Below, one piece after another: positions 1 through 10,525 of a DNA stretch of 44,989 bases (its first letter is position 1; every line of letters begins with the position of its first letter). The notes under the pieces are model-generated. The model saw only the letters and a program-made list of their open reading frames with translations. It was not told the origin of the DNA and searched no databases. Source of the stretch: Anaerolineales bacterium (GTDB lineage Bacteria > Chloroflexota > Anaerolineae > Anaerolineales > Villigracilaceae). Made by a program: the position numbers and the translations under genes. The stretch spans positions 1 to 44,989 of the forward strand of contig JASEHI010000014.1 of the NCBI GenBank assembly GCA_030018695.1. The letters run 5' to 3'.

Positions 1-350
1 GGCTGATAATGCAAAAAAAGATTCGATTTGGTATGTAATACGCAGCCATCCTGACAATAGGTGTGTTTGATCAGGTGTGTTTGATCAGCCTTATCCTTGA
101 TTTCCTTTAAGGCATCAATCACTTCATCGTTCTTCGTTTTCTGCTCTGAACTCACAAAAACAGAATTTGGAAACTGTTCTGACGGCGGAGAATCAGACTC
201 TTTGCTCCCTTCAGTTGGTTCTTGCTGGATTACGCCAATAGAATCATCAAGTGGAATTTTTTGTGCTGAGACTTGCTGATACTTAATTCCACCTGCCAAT
301 AGCATAAGAAGGCTGATGGTCACTATGAAATATGTAATTTTGTTTTTCAT
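1..350 (-). CDS. Partial secreted or membrane-anchored protein, unknown function
   Basis: I do not recognise this protein. The frame is open from an ATG at 348-350 to the left edge (about 116 codons, C-terminus missing). A strong AAAGGAG ribosome site lies just upstream of the ATG. The N-terminus (MKNKITYFIVTISLLMLLAG) is a typical signal peptide or membrane anchor, followed by a polar linker rich in Ser, Glu and Lys. Two cysteines sit in a CQDGC motif near the visible end. A perfect 14-bp tandem duplication occurs near 60-88. Fourteen is not a multiple of three, so one copy changes the frame, yet both frames stay open to the window edge. The last visible residues are therefore uncertain. The gene is AT-rich compared with the rest of the window. 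Confidence 0.6.
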   Translation of the reverse strand, partial: MKNKITYFIVTISLLMLLAGGIKYQQVSAQKIPLDDSIGVIQQEPTEGSKESDSPPSEQFPNSVFVSSEQKTKNDEVIDALKEIKDKADQTHLIKHTYCQDGCVLHTKSNLFLHYQ

Positions 351-556
351 TTTTCGCTCCTTTCTGTTGCTTTACACTGGTCTTACGCTGAAATTAAAAT
401 GACTTTCGCGAATCTCATACTTTTGACCGCTATTTTTACCAGTTCTATGGCAAAAATGGAAAATTTTATAGAACGATAGGCAGGTTGGGCAGTTCCTTTG
501 GTTAGACCAAATAACAATCCACATTGAAATTAATGTAGCACAAAAGTGGGGGGGGT

Positions 557-594
557 AGTGACATTCGTCGTCAAATGATATGAAGAATGTCACT
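557..594. repeat. Inverted repeat in a mostly non-coding stretch
   Basis: Perfect 10-bp arms AGTGACATTC (557-566) and GAATGTCACT (585-594) flank an 18-nt spacer. The left arm and what follows closely resemble a motif upstream of fur at 24406-24427. The surrounding 351-1126 stretch holds only the transposase-like remnant at 571-882. I see no convincing gene at 351-570 or 883-1126. A regulator site is possible but unproven. Confidence 0.4.
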
Positions 595-882
595 TGTGGC
601 AGAAGCATTGCTACGGGGAGTAGGATCCGAGAGAAGAAAAATCTGCAACTCGTATGCCGTGCTCTCCCGATGCTTACTTTCTATCCAAGACAAATCCTCG
701 TAAATGGCTTCTTGTAACACCTTGTAGCGACCACAGTCAAAACGCCGCGCCGGAAAATGCACAAGCGTCGCCTTGCCCCAGATGTCCAGGTGGCGTACAT
801 CAATCTTGCCGTTCGTTTCGCTGCCCCCCCCAGCATCTCTGATAACTTTCTTTGGGCCACTCAGCAACAAGGGTGTGTTCAT
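571..882 (-). pseudogene. Probable transposase N-terminal remnant (ISL3-like)
   Basis: A 103-codon frame starts at an ATG with a perfect AGGAGG site. Its middle part (KIDVRHLDIWGKATLVHFPA, then RRFDCG) resembles the N-terminal zinc-binding region of ISL3-type transposases, where a strand pair about DNA-binding shape precedes a cysteine motif. The following SWIESKHR also fits that region. The catalytic DDE domain is absent, the second half of the zinc motif is degenerate, and the tail is unrelated, so this is at best a remnant. It could instead be an unrelated small protein. The family assignment rests on resemblance only. Confidence 0.35.
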
Positions 883-1126
883 CGCCTACCTCCTGAGTGC
901 CCAATGATAACTCAATTTCAGTCACAATCTTCAATTTCCCCACTAATGGGTGTATACCCGCAAAAGTGTCGGCAACTTGCCTTCACAATGGCAAAAATGT
1001 TGTCTTGGGCGCTCAAAAGCCGTTTCTCCGACAGTTTTGCGATATAGCCGGTTATTGCGGTGAATTGCGGAAAACATCCTTCTGTGGTAAATTGGGCAGA
1101 GAAACTTTAATTAATGAAAGCAGGCT

Positions 1127-1747
1127 ATGGTCATGAAAAACATCCCCAACATCATTGTCAGCAGGTTACCCGTCTATCTGCGCGCACTGAACCACATGCA
1201 AACGCAAGGCCAGCAGACGACCTCTTCGCAGGAACTGGGCGAGTTTGTCAGCGTCTCTGCGGCGCAAATCCGCAAAGATCTTTCCCAGTTCGGCGAGTTC
1301 GGCAAACAGGGCACCGGCTACAGTATCGCTTTCCTGATCAAAAAGCTGGGCGAGATCCTGAAAGTGGACCGTGTTTGGGATGTGGCTGTGATCGGGATGG
1401 GCGACATGGGTCACGCGCTCGCTCGTTATCAAGGCTTCACCAACCGCGGCTTTCGCGTGGCGATGGTCTTTGATAACAACCCGGCCCTGATCGGCAAGGA
1501 GGTGGGTGGGTTTGTCATCCAGGATGCAAAGACCATGCTCGAGGCCATCCGGGGAGCGGGGATCAAGATCGCCATGCTGACCGTCCCGGCCGCCGCGGCG
1601 CAGGAGGTCGCTGACCAGATAATAGAAGCCGGGGTCAAAGCCATCTTGAATTACGCCCCCATCAGTTTGAGTGTGCCAGCCGGTGTGAAGTTGCAGTATA
1701 CTGACCCAGCCATCGGCCTGCAGCGGATGACGTATTATTTGGAATAA
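1127..1747 (+). CDS. rex: Redox-sensing transcriptional repressor Rex
   Basis: Rex senses the NADH/NAD+ ratio and represses respiration and fermentation genes. The 206 residues contain an N-terminal winged helix (residues about 8-70, with QIRKDLSQFGEFGKQGTGY as the wing and recognition region) and a Rossmann domain with a glycine-rich motif near 88-97 (VIGMGDMGHA). The C-terminal helix ends IGLQRMTYYLE, as in the family, where it swaps between subunits. The length is normal. ATG 1127 and ATG 1133 are both possible starts and neither has a strong ribosome site. It is convergent with the DUF6585-like gene and shares a hairpin terminator with it. Divergent or downstream respiratory genes (atp) are natural targets, but I found no clear Rex operator. 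Confidence 0.95.
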   Translation: MVMKNIPNIIVSRLPVYLRALNHMQTQGQQTTSSQELGEFVSVSAAQIRKDLSQFGEFGKQGTGYSIAFLIKKLGEILKVDRVWDVAVIGMGDMGHALARYQGFTNRGFRVAMVFDNNPALIGKEVGGFVIQDAKTMLEAIRGAGIKIAMLTVPAAAAQEVADQIIEAGVKAILNYAPISLSVPAGVKLQYTDPAIGLQRMTYYLE

Positions 1748-1780
1748 GCAAGGAAGTGGATAAACTGGAATGACCCGACG

Positions 1781-1811
1781 AAATGACCGGCGCGGATGCG
1801 CCGGTCATTTT
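1781..1811. terminator. Bidirectional intrinsic terminator between rex and the membrane-protein gene
   Basis: A 13-bp perfect stem (AAATGACCGGCGC paired with GCGCCGGTCATTT) has a GGAT loop and ends in a T-run, with A's on the opposite side. It can serve both convergent genes. The stop codon of the leftward gene lies inside the right arm. Confidence 0.85.
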
Positions 1812-2611
1812 CCAGTCTGAATCCCCACTAACTGGTCAATGATACTCAACAACACGCGCAGGTTGGGGATGTCCGCGGCCGCCGCGCGCGCTCCGCTGAA
1901 CCGGCCCCCGCCCTTCTTCGAGACCTTCAGGATACCCTGCTGGATCGAAACCTGCTGAACTTCACCCCAGGCGTAATTCTTCTTGCCGATCTGAATCCCG
2001 GTTTTGTTGACCAATACCGGCCCGAAAGTCAAAATCTGCCCGGCGTTGTACTGCTGGGCGGCCTGCTCGAATAGAAGGGGTAACGTATTTTCTTCGATCA
2101 CCCGTGCCAGTTCTTCCACCCGGCTGAAAGCGTCGTTCAGAGCAAGCCGACTGCCGTTACGGTTTTCCACTGAGTAAACGTGCGTGGCGCCGGTGTTTAT
2201 TCCAAAGAGATCATGACGGGTGACCGCCATGCGCAAGGCGGCCACCTCTTTCCAGCGCCAGAGGCGTAGACCACGACGATCTTTGTAAGCGAAGCCGTTC
2301 TGGTAAAGCGTAATTGCCTTGGCCCAGTTGGTGTACGCGCTCCAGGCAAAGATCAGGCTCAACAGGAATAAGCCGGCTGCAAAGACCAGCGGCCAGAAAA
2401 GCGTCTCTCCCACCCGCGCGGCGCCGTATCGGCCCCAGCCCAAATAGGCCATGTAAATCCCGTAGAGGAGGACGCCCACAGAACCGATCAGCGAGACCAG
2501 CGCCAGGATCAACGACGCCCAGCGCCTGCCCTTGCGCAAAGGAAAGAAATCCACCACGCCGCCGAGGCTGGATAAGGACGAGAAGGCTTCTGGAAGCCGA
2601 ACTGTATTCAT
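1805..2611 (-). CDS. DUF6585-like two-TM membrane protein
   Basis: The 268-residue protein has two predicted membrane segments (about 32-58 and 72-92) after a short cytoplasmic N-terminus, then a soluble PH-like C-terminal region with repeated strand patterns. This resembles the DUF6585 family of uncharacterised membrane proteins; function is unknown. The ATG at 2609-2611 has no good ribosome site and lies just after the terminator of the mreB-like gene, so it may have its own weak promoter or depend on read-through. The family call is from overall architecture rather than a signature motif. Confidence 0.7.
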   Translation of the reverse strand: MNTVRLPEAFSSLSSLGGVVDFFPLRKGRRWASLILALVSLIGSVGVLLYGIYMAYLGWGRYGAARVGETLFWPLVFAAGLFLLSLIFAWSAYTNWAKAITLYQNGFAYKDRRGLRLWRWKEVAALRMAVTRHDLFGINTGATHVYSVENRNGSRLALNDAFSRVEELARVIEENTLPLLFEQAAQQYNAGQILTFGPVLVNKTGIQIGKKNYAWGEVQQVSIQQGILKVSKKGGGRFSGARAAAADIPNLRVLLSIIDQLVGIQTGK

Positions 2612-2614
2612 GTA

Positions 2615-2642
2615 ATAAAAGACCGGGCGCTTGAGCCCGGTC
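2615..2642 (-). terminator. Intrinsic terminator after the mreB-like gene
   Basis: On the minus strand, GACCGGGC pairs with GCCCGGTC (8 bp, 6-nt loop) and is followed by TTTTATT. It lies 9 nt past the stop codon of the mreB-like gene and closes the atp transcript. Confidence 0.8.
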
Positions 2643-2650
2643 GCCTGGTA

Positions 2651-3658
2651 TTATACGGGCGGAAGGTTCCGCTTGAGGAAAGGATAGAGGCTGAAGGCCT
2701 TCAGCGCGCCCTCCACAGTGCAAGTCAAAGGGTTATCCACCAAATAGGCCGGGATGCCGAGCGCCTTGGTGAAGAATTTGTCAATACCGCGCAGCATTGC
2801 CCCGCCGCCGCACAACGCCACGCCGCGGTCAATGATATCCGAGACCAATTCGGGCGGCGTCTTCTCAAGGACGCGGCGGCCGATCTCGATGAATGCCTTG
2901 AGCGGCTCCTGGAGCGCCTCGACGATCTCCCCGGTTGTCAGTATGACCGGACGCGGCAACCCGCTGACCTGATCCTGCCCCTGCACTTCCATGCTCTCCT
3001 CTTTGTCCTGAGGCACGGCCGCACCAATCTTGAATTTCAATTGCTCGGCGGTCTGCGAGCCAATGATCACCCCATACTTCTTGCGCACATAGGCGACGAT
3101 GGCTTCATCCAGGTGCATGCCACCCGCGCGCAGGGTCTCCGCCGAGACTATGCCGTACATGGCGATCACTGCGGCCTGCGTCGCCCCGCCGCCCAGGCAC
3201 AGCACCATGTTGCCGGAGGGCAAACCAATCGGCAGGTCCACGCCGATGGCGGCTGCCAGGGGTTGTTGGATCAGGAAGGCGTCGCGGCTGCCGGCATGGA
3301 GCACAGCTTCATGCACGGCGCGCGATTCCACGCTGGTCACGCCATAAGGCACCGAGATCATGACGCGCGGGCGGAAGATGCGCAGTGGGCCGCTGACGCG
3401 GCGGATCAGATAGGCGAGCAATGCCTCGGTAATCTCATAATCGGCCACCACGCCGTTTTGCAGCGGCCTGGAGACCTCTATACTTTCCGGGACGCGGCCG
3501 TACATATTCTGCGCTTCCTTGCCAATGGCAACGATTTTCTGCTCGTCCAGCGCAATCGCGACGATGGTCGGCTCATCCACCAGCACACCCGACCGGTCAG
3601 CAATGCGGGTCTGGCTCGTTCCCAGGTCAATCCCCAAATCTTTCGAGAAAAGAGGCAT
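2651..3658 (-). CDS. MreB-like actin-family protein
   Basis: MreB proteins form ATP-dependent filaments under the membrane and guide wall synthesis. This 335-residue protein has the actin-family motifs in order: phosphate-1 loop (GIDLGTSQTRI, near 9-19), phosphate-2 loop (CLGGGATQAAV, mid-protein) and the adenosine motif (ALCGGGAMLRGID, near 287). The length matches MreB. It ends the atpA-G-D-(TA)-C run, starting 8 nt after atpC, so it is probably co-transcribed with ATP synthase. No mreC, mreD or rodA is beside it, so a role in shape is inferred from family only. It could be an MreB paralogue with another task. Confidence 0.88.
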   Translation of the reverse strand: MPLFSKDLGIDLGTSQTRIADRSGVLVDEPTIVAIALDEQKIVAIGKEAQNMYGRVPESIEVSRPLQNGVVADYEITEALLAYLIRRVSGPLRIFRPRVMISVPYGVTSVESRAVHEAVLHAGSRDAFLIQQPLAAAIGVDLPIGLPSGNMVLCLGGGATQAAVIAMYGIVSAETLRAGGMHLDEAIVAYVRKKYGVIIGSQTAEQLKFKIGAAVPQDKEESMEVQGQDQVSGLPRPVILTTGEIVEALQEPLKAFIEIGRRVLEKTPPELVSDIIDRGVALCGGGAMLRGIDKFFTKALGIPAYLVDNPLTCTVEGALKAFSLYPFLKRNLPPV

Positions 3659-3666
3659 AGTTTAAC

Positions 3667-4116
3667 TCACTTGGTTTCTTCGCTGATCCGACCGTGTTTC
3701 GTGGTGACTCGGCGGAAGCGTTTGACGGCATCCAGCCGCAGGTTGGATTTTCGCAGGGCAGCCTCGATCTTCAAGTAAGCGTCCGTGTCCGCGGGTGGGC
3801 CTTTCGCCAGCAACTCCTCGGCGCTCTTCCTGGCAGCTTCGGCGCGGGAGATATCAATTTCTTCGACATTTTCAGCCGCATCCGCCAAAACGGTAACAAT
3901 ATCCGGCTGGACCTCGGCTATCCCGCCAGCAACTGTAAAATATTCTTCCCTGCCCTGGTAACGCACTTCGATGACGCCGAATTGCAACGTGGTCAGAAGC
4001 GGGGCGTGGTTTGGCAGGATGCCCATCTCCCCTTCCGTGCCGGGGAGCAGCACCATGTCGGCATTGCCACTGTATACGCTGCGATCTTGCGAAACTATTT
4101 CACAACGGATTGGCAT
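3667..4116 (-). CDS. atpC: ATP synthase F1 epsilon subunit
   Basis: AtpC is the small rotor subunit of F1 that couples gamma to the c-ring and can inhibit ATP hydrolysis. The 149 residues have the usual N-terminal beta-sandwich (CEIVSQDRSVYSGNADMVLLPG, in which the ordered start MPIRCEIVS is typical; GILPNHAPLLT follows) and a C-terminal helical hairpin. A GGAG ribosome site precedes the ATG. It is separated from atpD by a toxin-antitoxin pair, unlike the usual direct atpD-atpC junction. Confidence 0.95.
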   Translation of the reverse strand: MPIRCEIVSQDRSVYSGNADMVLLPGTEGEMGILPNHAPLLTTLQFGVIEVRYQGREEYFTVAGGIAEVQPDIVTVLADAAENVEEIDISRAEAARKSAEELLAKGPPADTDAYLKIEAALRKSNLRLDAVKRFRRVTTKHGRISEETK

Positions 4117-4130
4117 ACCAGGTCTCCGTG

Positions 4131-4475
4131 CTAATACTCGATCACTGCTGCAACTGCTGCCACGATTGATCGCATGACCAATGGGGAAACTCTGCCTAAC
4201 TTCTGAACGAACCGCTGAGTATCCACGCCACGCAATTGCAAGGTGTCAACCGCTGACGTTTTTGCCAGTCCATTCAATCTATCTGGCACAATCTTCACAT
4301 GCCAGATATTCTGAGCCAAGTATTCTTTCCACTCTGTTAGTGGAGCAACCAACTTGATGGGCAACGCGCCTATCGCGTCAGAACTGACAACGATGACTGG
4401 ACGAGTCTTACGGATTTCGGCACCGATGGTTGGATCCAAGTTCACCAACCAAATCTCGCCACGGCTAATCTGCAT
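4131..4475 (-). CDS. MazF/PemK-family mRNA interferase toxin
   Basis: MazF-type toxins cut RNA at short motifs and are held inactive by a partner antitoxin. The 114 residues match the PemK/MazF fold: N-terminal GEIWLVNLDPTIGAEIRKTR with the catalytic-loop Arg, then PVIVVSSD, and a C-terminal helix. The length is normal. It overlaps the preceding antitoxin gene by 11 bp, with its own GGAG site inside that gene. The pair sits between atpD and atpC and is visibly AT-richer than the atp genes, which suggests insertion. Confidence 0.88.
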   Translation of the reverse strand: MQISRGEIWLVNLDPTIGAEIRKTRPVIVVSSDAIGALPIKLVAPLTEWKEYLAQNIWHVKIVPDRLNGLAKTSAVDTLQLRGVDTQRFVQKLGRVSPLVMRSIVAAVAAVIEY

Positions 4476-4728
4476 AGAGGAAGTCTCCAGCTTGCCATTC
4501 CTGGCGTTCTACTGCTGACTCCTCATAATGCGTAACCATCTTTTTTACCTGTCGCGCCATGATGCGTTGTCGCTCGGCTAAAGGCAAAAGCATGAACTGA
4601 ACTTGAGGCGATAGCTCATCAGATTCCTTCTCCACCAATTCAGTCAGCAGGCTGTATGCAAGCGGCAGCTTCCTGGCAGGCAGCCGCATGATCAACTCTT
4701 GAATCTGAGCATAAGCAATTGTTTCCAT
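4465..4728 (-). CDS. Antitoxin of the MazF-type pair
   Basis: This 87-residue protein directly precedes and overlaps the MazF-like toxin, the usual antitoxin position. It is predicted mostly helical (METIAYAQIQELIMRLPARK) with a charged C-terminal half (KKMVTHYEESAVERQEWQAG) suited to wrapping the toxin. I see no classical MazE AbrB-type motif, so the family of the DNA-binding part is unclear. Its AAGGAG ribosome site lies in the last codons of atpD, 9 nt before the ATG, which couples it to atpD translation. Confidence 0.75.
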   Translation of the reverse strand: METIAYAQIQELIMRLPARKLPLAYSLLTELVEKESDELSPQVQFMLLPLAERQRIMARQVKKMVTHYEESAVERQEWQAGDFLYAD

Positions 4729-4734
4729 AAATCA

Positions 4735-7051
<2,317 letters not shown>

Positions 7052-7068
7052 CCTTCTCCTATATGTTT

Positions 7069-7250
7069 GCACGTTTTCAAGTTGGCAGGTTGGAACGTTC
7101 CGACCTTCAAACTTGCCAACCTTCGAACCTGCCAACCTTCAAACCTGCCGACTTTCGAACGTTATAACTATCCAACTTTCGAACCTGTCAACTTTCGAAC
7201 GTTATAACCTGCCAACTTTCGAACGTTATAACCTGCCAACGTTCAAACTT
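7069..7250. repeat. Degenerate minisatellite between atpA and atpG
   Basis: The stretch is built from shuffled short units containing CCAACTTTCGAAC, CCTGCCAAC and CGTTATAAC, with a clear 24-bp period near its right end (7196-7245). The AACGTT and TTCGAA cores are palindromic. Because it lies inside a transcribed operon it must be copied into the atp mRNA. No CRISPR-like spacer arrangement is seen. Confidence 0.8.
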
Positions 7251-8911
7251 TATGACCATGTTGCCTTGAAGGTATCCAGCGCGGCGCGCAGTTTCTTCTC
7301 GGTCTCTTCTGTGATCTGCTTTTTCTCGGCGATCTCCTTGCCAAGCTCCGGATGGGAATTATCTATGTTGCGGAGCAGGGCAACCTCCCAGGCGCGCATG
7401 CGTTCCACCGGGACGGCATCCGCGTAGCCGTTCGTCCCGGCAAAGATGATGATAACCTGGTTTTCCACTGACATAGGCTCATACTGGGGCTGCTTGAGGA
7501 TCTCCTGCATGCGCTGGCCGCGGCCCAACTGCGCCTGCGTCGCCGTGTCGAGATCAGAGGCCATTAGAGCAAAGGCAGCCAGCTCGCGGTAGGAGGCCAT
7601 GTCCAGGCGCAGCTTGCCCGCCACCTGGCGCATCGCCCGCACCTGCGCAGCCCCACCCACGCGCGAGACCGAGATGCCCACGTTGACCGCCGGGCGGATG
7701 CCGGCGTTGAACAGGTTGCCTTCCAGGTAAATCTGGCCATCCGTGATGGAAATGACGTTGGTCGGGATGTAAGCAGAAACGTCGCTCAACAGGGTCTCGA
7801 TGATCGGCAGCGCCGTCAACGAACCGCCGGAGCCTTTGACCTTGACCGCCTTGAAGTCATCCGGATTTTCCATCACCTTGAGCGCCTCTCCGGCGTCATG
7901 CAATGAGCGTAGCCCGCCGTAGACCTGGCCATCTATGCTGTCGTTTTCCGTTGCCAGCGAATCGGCAAAGTCTTTCTTGAGGATGACGTACCTATTGGCC
8001 ATGCGCGCCGCCCGTTCCAGCAGGCGGGAATGCAGATAGAAGACATCCCCCGGATAGGCCTCACGTCCCGGCGGGCGGCGCAGGAGCAGCGACACCTGGC
8101 GATAGGCCCAGGCATGTTTGGAGAGGTCATCGTAAATGACCAACGCATCCCGGCCGGTCTCCAAGAACTCCTCGCCGATGGCGCAGCCGGCGTAAGGGGC
8201 GATATATTGCAGCGCGGCAGCTTCGTCAGCCGAGGAGACAACCACAATCGTGTGATCCATGGCGCCGCAGCGTTCGAGCAGAGCCACTGTCCGAGCAACG
8301 GCCGCCTTTTTCTGTCCGATGGCAACGTAAATACAGACCAGACCCTTACCCTTCTGGTTGATGATCGTGTCAATGGCAATCGCTGTCTTGCCGGTCTGCC
8401 GGTCGCCGATGATCAACTCGCGCTGCCCGCGGCCGATGGGGATCATCGAGTCAATCGCCTTGATGCCGGTCTGGACGGGGGTATCCACGTCCTGGCGTTG
8501 GACTACGCCCGGCGCGATGCGCTCGATCGGACGATAGCCTGAAAACTTGATCGCGCCGCGGCCATCTATCGGCTCACCCAGGGCGTTGACGACGCGCCCG
8601 ATCAGGCCGTCGCCCACCGGCACCGAGGCAATGCGCCCCGTCGAGCGGACGGTCATCCCCTCGGCGATGCCGGAATAATCGCCCATGATGATGACGCCAA
8701 CGCTGGCCCGTTCCAGGTTGAAGGCGATACCCATCACACCGTTCTGGAATTGGACCAATTCCTGTGACTTGACGTTCCCCAGACCGCTGACGCGGGCAAT
8801 ACCGTCGCCGGCCTCGGTCACCGTGCCGACATCACTGATGCCGATCTCAGGCGTATAAGAATCAATTTGTTGCTTTAGTTCACTGGCAATTTGTTCGATC
8901 AGGTCGGTCAT
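7250..8911 (-). CDS. atpA: ATP synthase F1 alpha subunit
   Basis: AtpA is the non-catalytic nucleotide-binding subunit of F1. The start [20 protein letters not shown] is chosen because GGAGG lies just upstream. Walker A is GDRQTGKT at 169-176. At 553 residues it is about 45 longer than common AtpA proteins. The excess lies between the ERAARM segment and GGSLTALP, where an inserted loop runs through [14 protein letters not shown] to KAVKVKGSG. It is the first gene of this run: no atpB, atpE, atpF or atpH precede it, and the next gene upstream is divergent. The F0 and delta genes must be elsewhere. Confidence 0.96.
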   Translation of the reverse strand: MTDLIEQIASELKQQIDSYTPEIGISDVGTVTEAGDGIARVSGLGNVKSQELVQFQNGVMGIAFNLERASVGVIIMGDYSGIAEGMTVRSTGRIASVPVGDGLIGRVVNALGEPIDGRGAIKFSGYRPIERIAPGVVQRQDVDTPVQTGIKAIDSMIPIGRGQRELIIGDRQTGKTAIAIDTIINQKGKGLVCIYVAIGQKKAAVARTVALLERCGAMDHTIVVVSSADEAAALQYIAPYAGCAIGEEFLETGRDALVIYDDLSKHAWAYRQVSLLLRRPPGREAYPGDVFYLHSRLLERAARMANRYVILKKDFADSLATENDSIDGQVYGGLRSLHDAGEALKVMENPDDFKAVKVKGSGGSLTALPIIETLLSDVSAYIPTNVISITDGQIYLEGNLFNAGIRPAVNVGISVSRVGGAAQVRAMRQVAGKLRLDMASYRELAAFALMASDLDTATQAQLGRGQRMQEILKQPQYEPMSVENQVIIIFAGTNGYADAVPVERMRAWEVALLRNIDNSHPELGKEIAEKKQITEETEKKLRAALDTFKATWS

Positions 8912-9032
8912 GTCGCCTCCGTGCGCAGCACCTACTCGGTAGAATGTGGCGTTGCGAGTCCTTGCATATTTTGGATGCGGCCGTGTTTGTCCGCATGGAT
9001 CTTCATCAGGGCTGCATGTAATTACACACGAC

Positions 9033-9061
9033 TGCCCGGATCGGGACCTCATATCCGGGCA
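9033..9061. other. Hairpin in the divergent atpA / ATP-grasp intergenic region
   Basis: TGCCCGGAT and ATCCGGGCA form a perfect 9-bp stem with an 11-nt loop. It lies in the 5' leader of atpA on the minus strand. It could be a regulatory leader hairpin; the plus-strand T-run that follows (GGGTTTTTG) is offset by 8 nt, so a terminator is less likely. No gene is seen in 8912-9219. Confidence 0.5.
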
Positions 9062-9140
9062 CGTTATGGGTTTTTGTTGGGTATATTACAACGCACCAAT
9101 AATACCTGAAAGGATTTATCTTGTCCAGTTGAAGTTCCTC

Positions 9141-9168
9141 TTGAATTTTCGCCATCTTGTTTTATACT
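9141..9168 (+). promoter_or_regulatory. Sigma-70-type promoter for the ATP-grasp gene
   Basis: TTGAAT at 9141-9146 and TATACT at 9163-9168 are separated by 16 bp. They are correctly oriented and about 50 bp before the ATG at 9220. Confidence 0.55.
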
Positions 9169-9219
9169 ATGCCCCAGCCGAAGGCCTACTCGGTAGCTCA
9201 ATCTGTCCAAGGAGAAACA

Positions 9220-10392
9220 ATGAACAGCCTGCCAGACCAGCACTCAAAAAACGAGTACAAGGAAAACGACAAACCCCCCAGTATTACGCCGCGACTGGCT
9301 CGCCCGTGGCGGGTGGCCGTGCTCGCCAATATCAAAGAACACGATAAGCCCCTCCCGCCCGACGTTCCACCGGATGCCGGCGCGGATTTTGATTACATCG
9401 AAACGATAAACCATATCCGGGCTGCGCTCGAAACCGACGGCCATTGGACCATGTTCCTCCCAGCTGATAGCAACCTGCCCTACGCGCTGAAAGCGGCCAA
9501 GCCCGATATCTGCTTCAACATCGCCGAAGGCCTGGGGGGCGATGCGCGCGAGGCCCAGGTCCCAGCCCTGCTGGAAATGCTCAAAATCCCCTATACCGGC
9601 TCGCGCGTCCTGACCAACGCCATCGCCCTGGACAAGACGCTGACCAAGCGCATCTGGCGCGACCGGCGGCTGCCCGTTGCTCCGTTCCAGGAGTTCATCA
9701 CCGGCGAGGAGCCGCTGCGCCCCGACCTGCGTTTCCCGCTGTTCGTCAAACCAGCCCGCGAGGGCACCGGCATGGGCGTAGATGTGCATGCCATTGTCAA
9801 TGATGAAAGTGAGTTGCGCGAACGCGCCAGGTATGTCATCAGCATGTACAAGCAGCCCGCCTTGGTGGAAACTTTCCTCTCCGGGCGCGAGTTCACCGTC
9901 GCTGTGATCGGCCGCACGGACGCCAGGTTGTACTCACGGCATCCAGAGTGGTACGACGCGGACGGTTTCCACCGCTTCCCTATCCTGGAATTGGATAGCA
10001 CCCGCTCGGTCACGCCCGGCGTATACGGGCTCCAGGCCAAAGCCCAGTCAATCGGAGCCGAAGGCGCGCCCGGTTACATCTGTCCCGCCCAGGTGGAGCC
10101 GGATCTAGCCAAGAAATTGCAGCACTACGCCTGGCGCGCTCACCACCTGCTGGGCGCCTTGGATGTCTCGCGCGTCGACTTCCGCCTCGACCGGGATGGC
10201 AATCCCTGCCTGTTGGAGATCAATCCCCTGCCCGGCCTGACCCCCGCCTACAGCGACTTGTGCCTGATCGCCGCCGCGGAGGGGATTTCTTACGCCGACT
10301 TGATCCTGGAAATCCTGTACCTGGGTGCATCGCGTTGGGGCATGCTCGAGCCGCGCGAAGTTCCCCCGCCGTTGCCGAAAAAGCGGGGGTAG
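9220..10392 (+). CDS. D-alanine-D-alanine ligase-like ATP-grasp protein
   Basis: ATP-grasp ligases join a carboxylate to an amine using ATP. This 390-residue protein shows the Ddl pattern: DICFNIAEGLGGDAREAQVP near the N-terminal domain, PLFVKPAREGTGMGV as the ATP-binding strand, LVETFLSGREFTVAVIG, and the metal-binding LLEINPLPGLTP at the end. The start at 9220 has an AAGGAG site. It is longer than Ddl and lacks wall-synthesis neighbours (no murC, ftsQ), so it may be a Ddl paralogue with another amino-acid substrate. It stands alone under its own promoter. Confidence 0.85.
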   Translation: MNSLPDQHSKNEYKENDKPPSITPRLARPWRVAVLANIKEHDKPLPPDVPPDAGADFDYIETINHIRAALETDGHWTMFLPADSNLPYALKAAKPDICFNIAEGLGGDAREAQVPALLEMLKIPYTGSRVLTNAIALDKTLTKRIWRDRRLPVAPFQEFITGEEPLRPDLRFPLFVKPAREGTGMGVDVHAIVNDESELRERARYVISMYKQPALVETFLSGREFTVAVIGRTDARLYSRHPEWYDADGFHRFPILELDSTRSVTPGVYGLQAKAQSIGAEGAPGYICPAQVEPDLAKKLQHYAWRAHHLLGALDVSRVDFRLDRDGNPCLLEINPLPGLTPAYSDLCLIAAAEGISYADLILEILYLGASRWGMLEPREVPPPLPKKRG

Positions 10393-10410
10393 TCGGGGTG
10401 GTTCTTATTG

Positions 10411-10493
10411 AACCGCGAAGTTGCGAAGTTCGCGAAGGGAGATATACCTTCGCGAAGGATAAAAATCTTCGCGTGCTTCGTCCCTTCGCGGTT
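10411..10493. repeat. REP-like nested palindromic element
   Basis: Outer arms AACCGCGAAG (10411-10420) and CTTCGCGGTT (10484-10493) are a perfect 10-bp match. Nested inside are TTCGCGAAGG (10429-10438) and CCTTCGCGAA (10447-10456) with an 8-nt loop, and several more CTTCGCG copies. It lies between the ATP-grasp gene and the radC remnant. Confidence 0.75.
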
Positions 10494-10525
10494 AATTTCC
10501 CCTGGCATGGGCTGGAGGTAACGCC

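Noticed and set aside
372..608. 78-codon minus-strand ORF
   Set aside because: No ribosome site, odd composition and overlap with an inverted repeat; likely chance.
985..1126. Rex operator upstream of rex
   Set aside because: TTCACAATGG and nearby words look similar but do not form the expected palindrome.
7069..7250. CRISPR array between atpA and atpG
   Set aside because: Units are degenerate and shuffled, with no constant repeats separated by unique spacers, and there are no cas genes.
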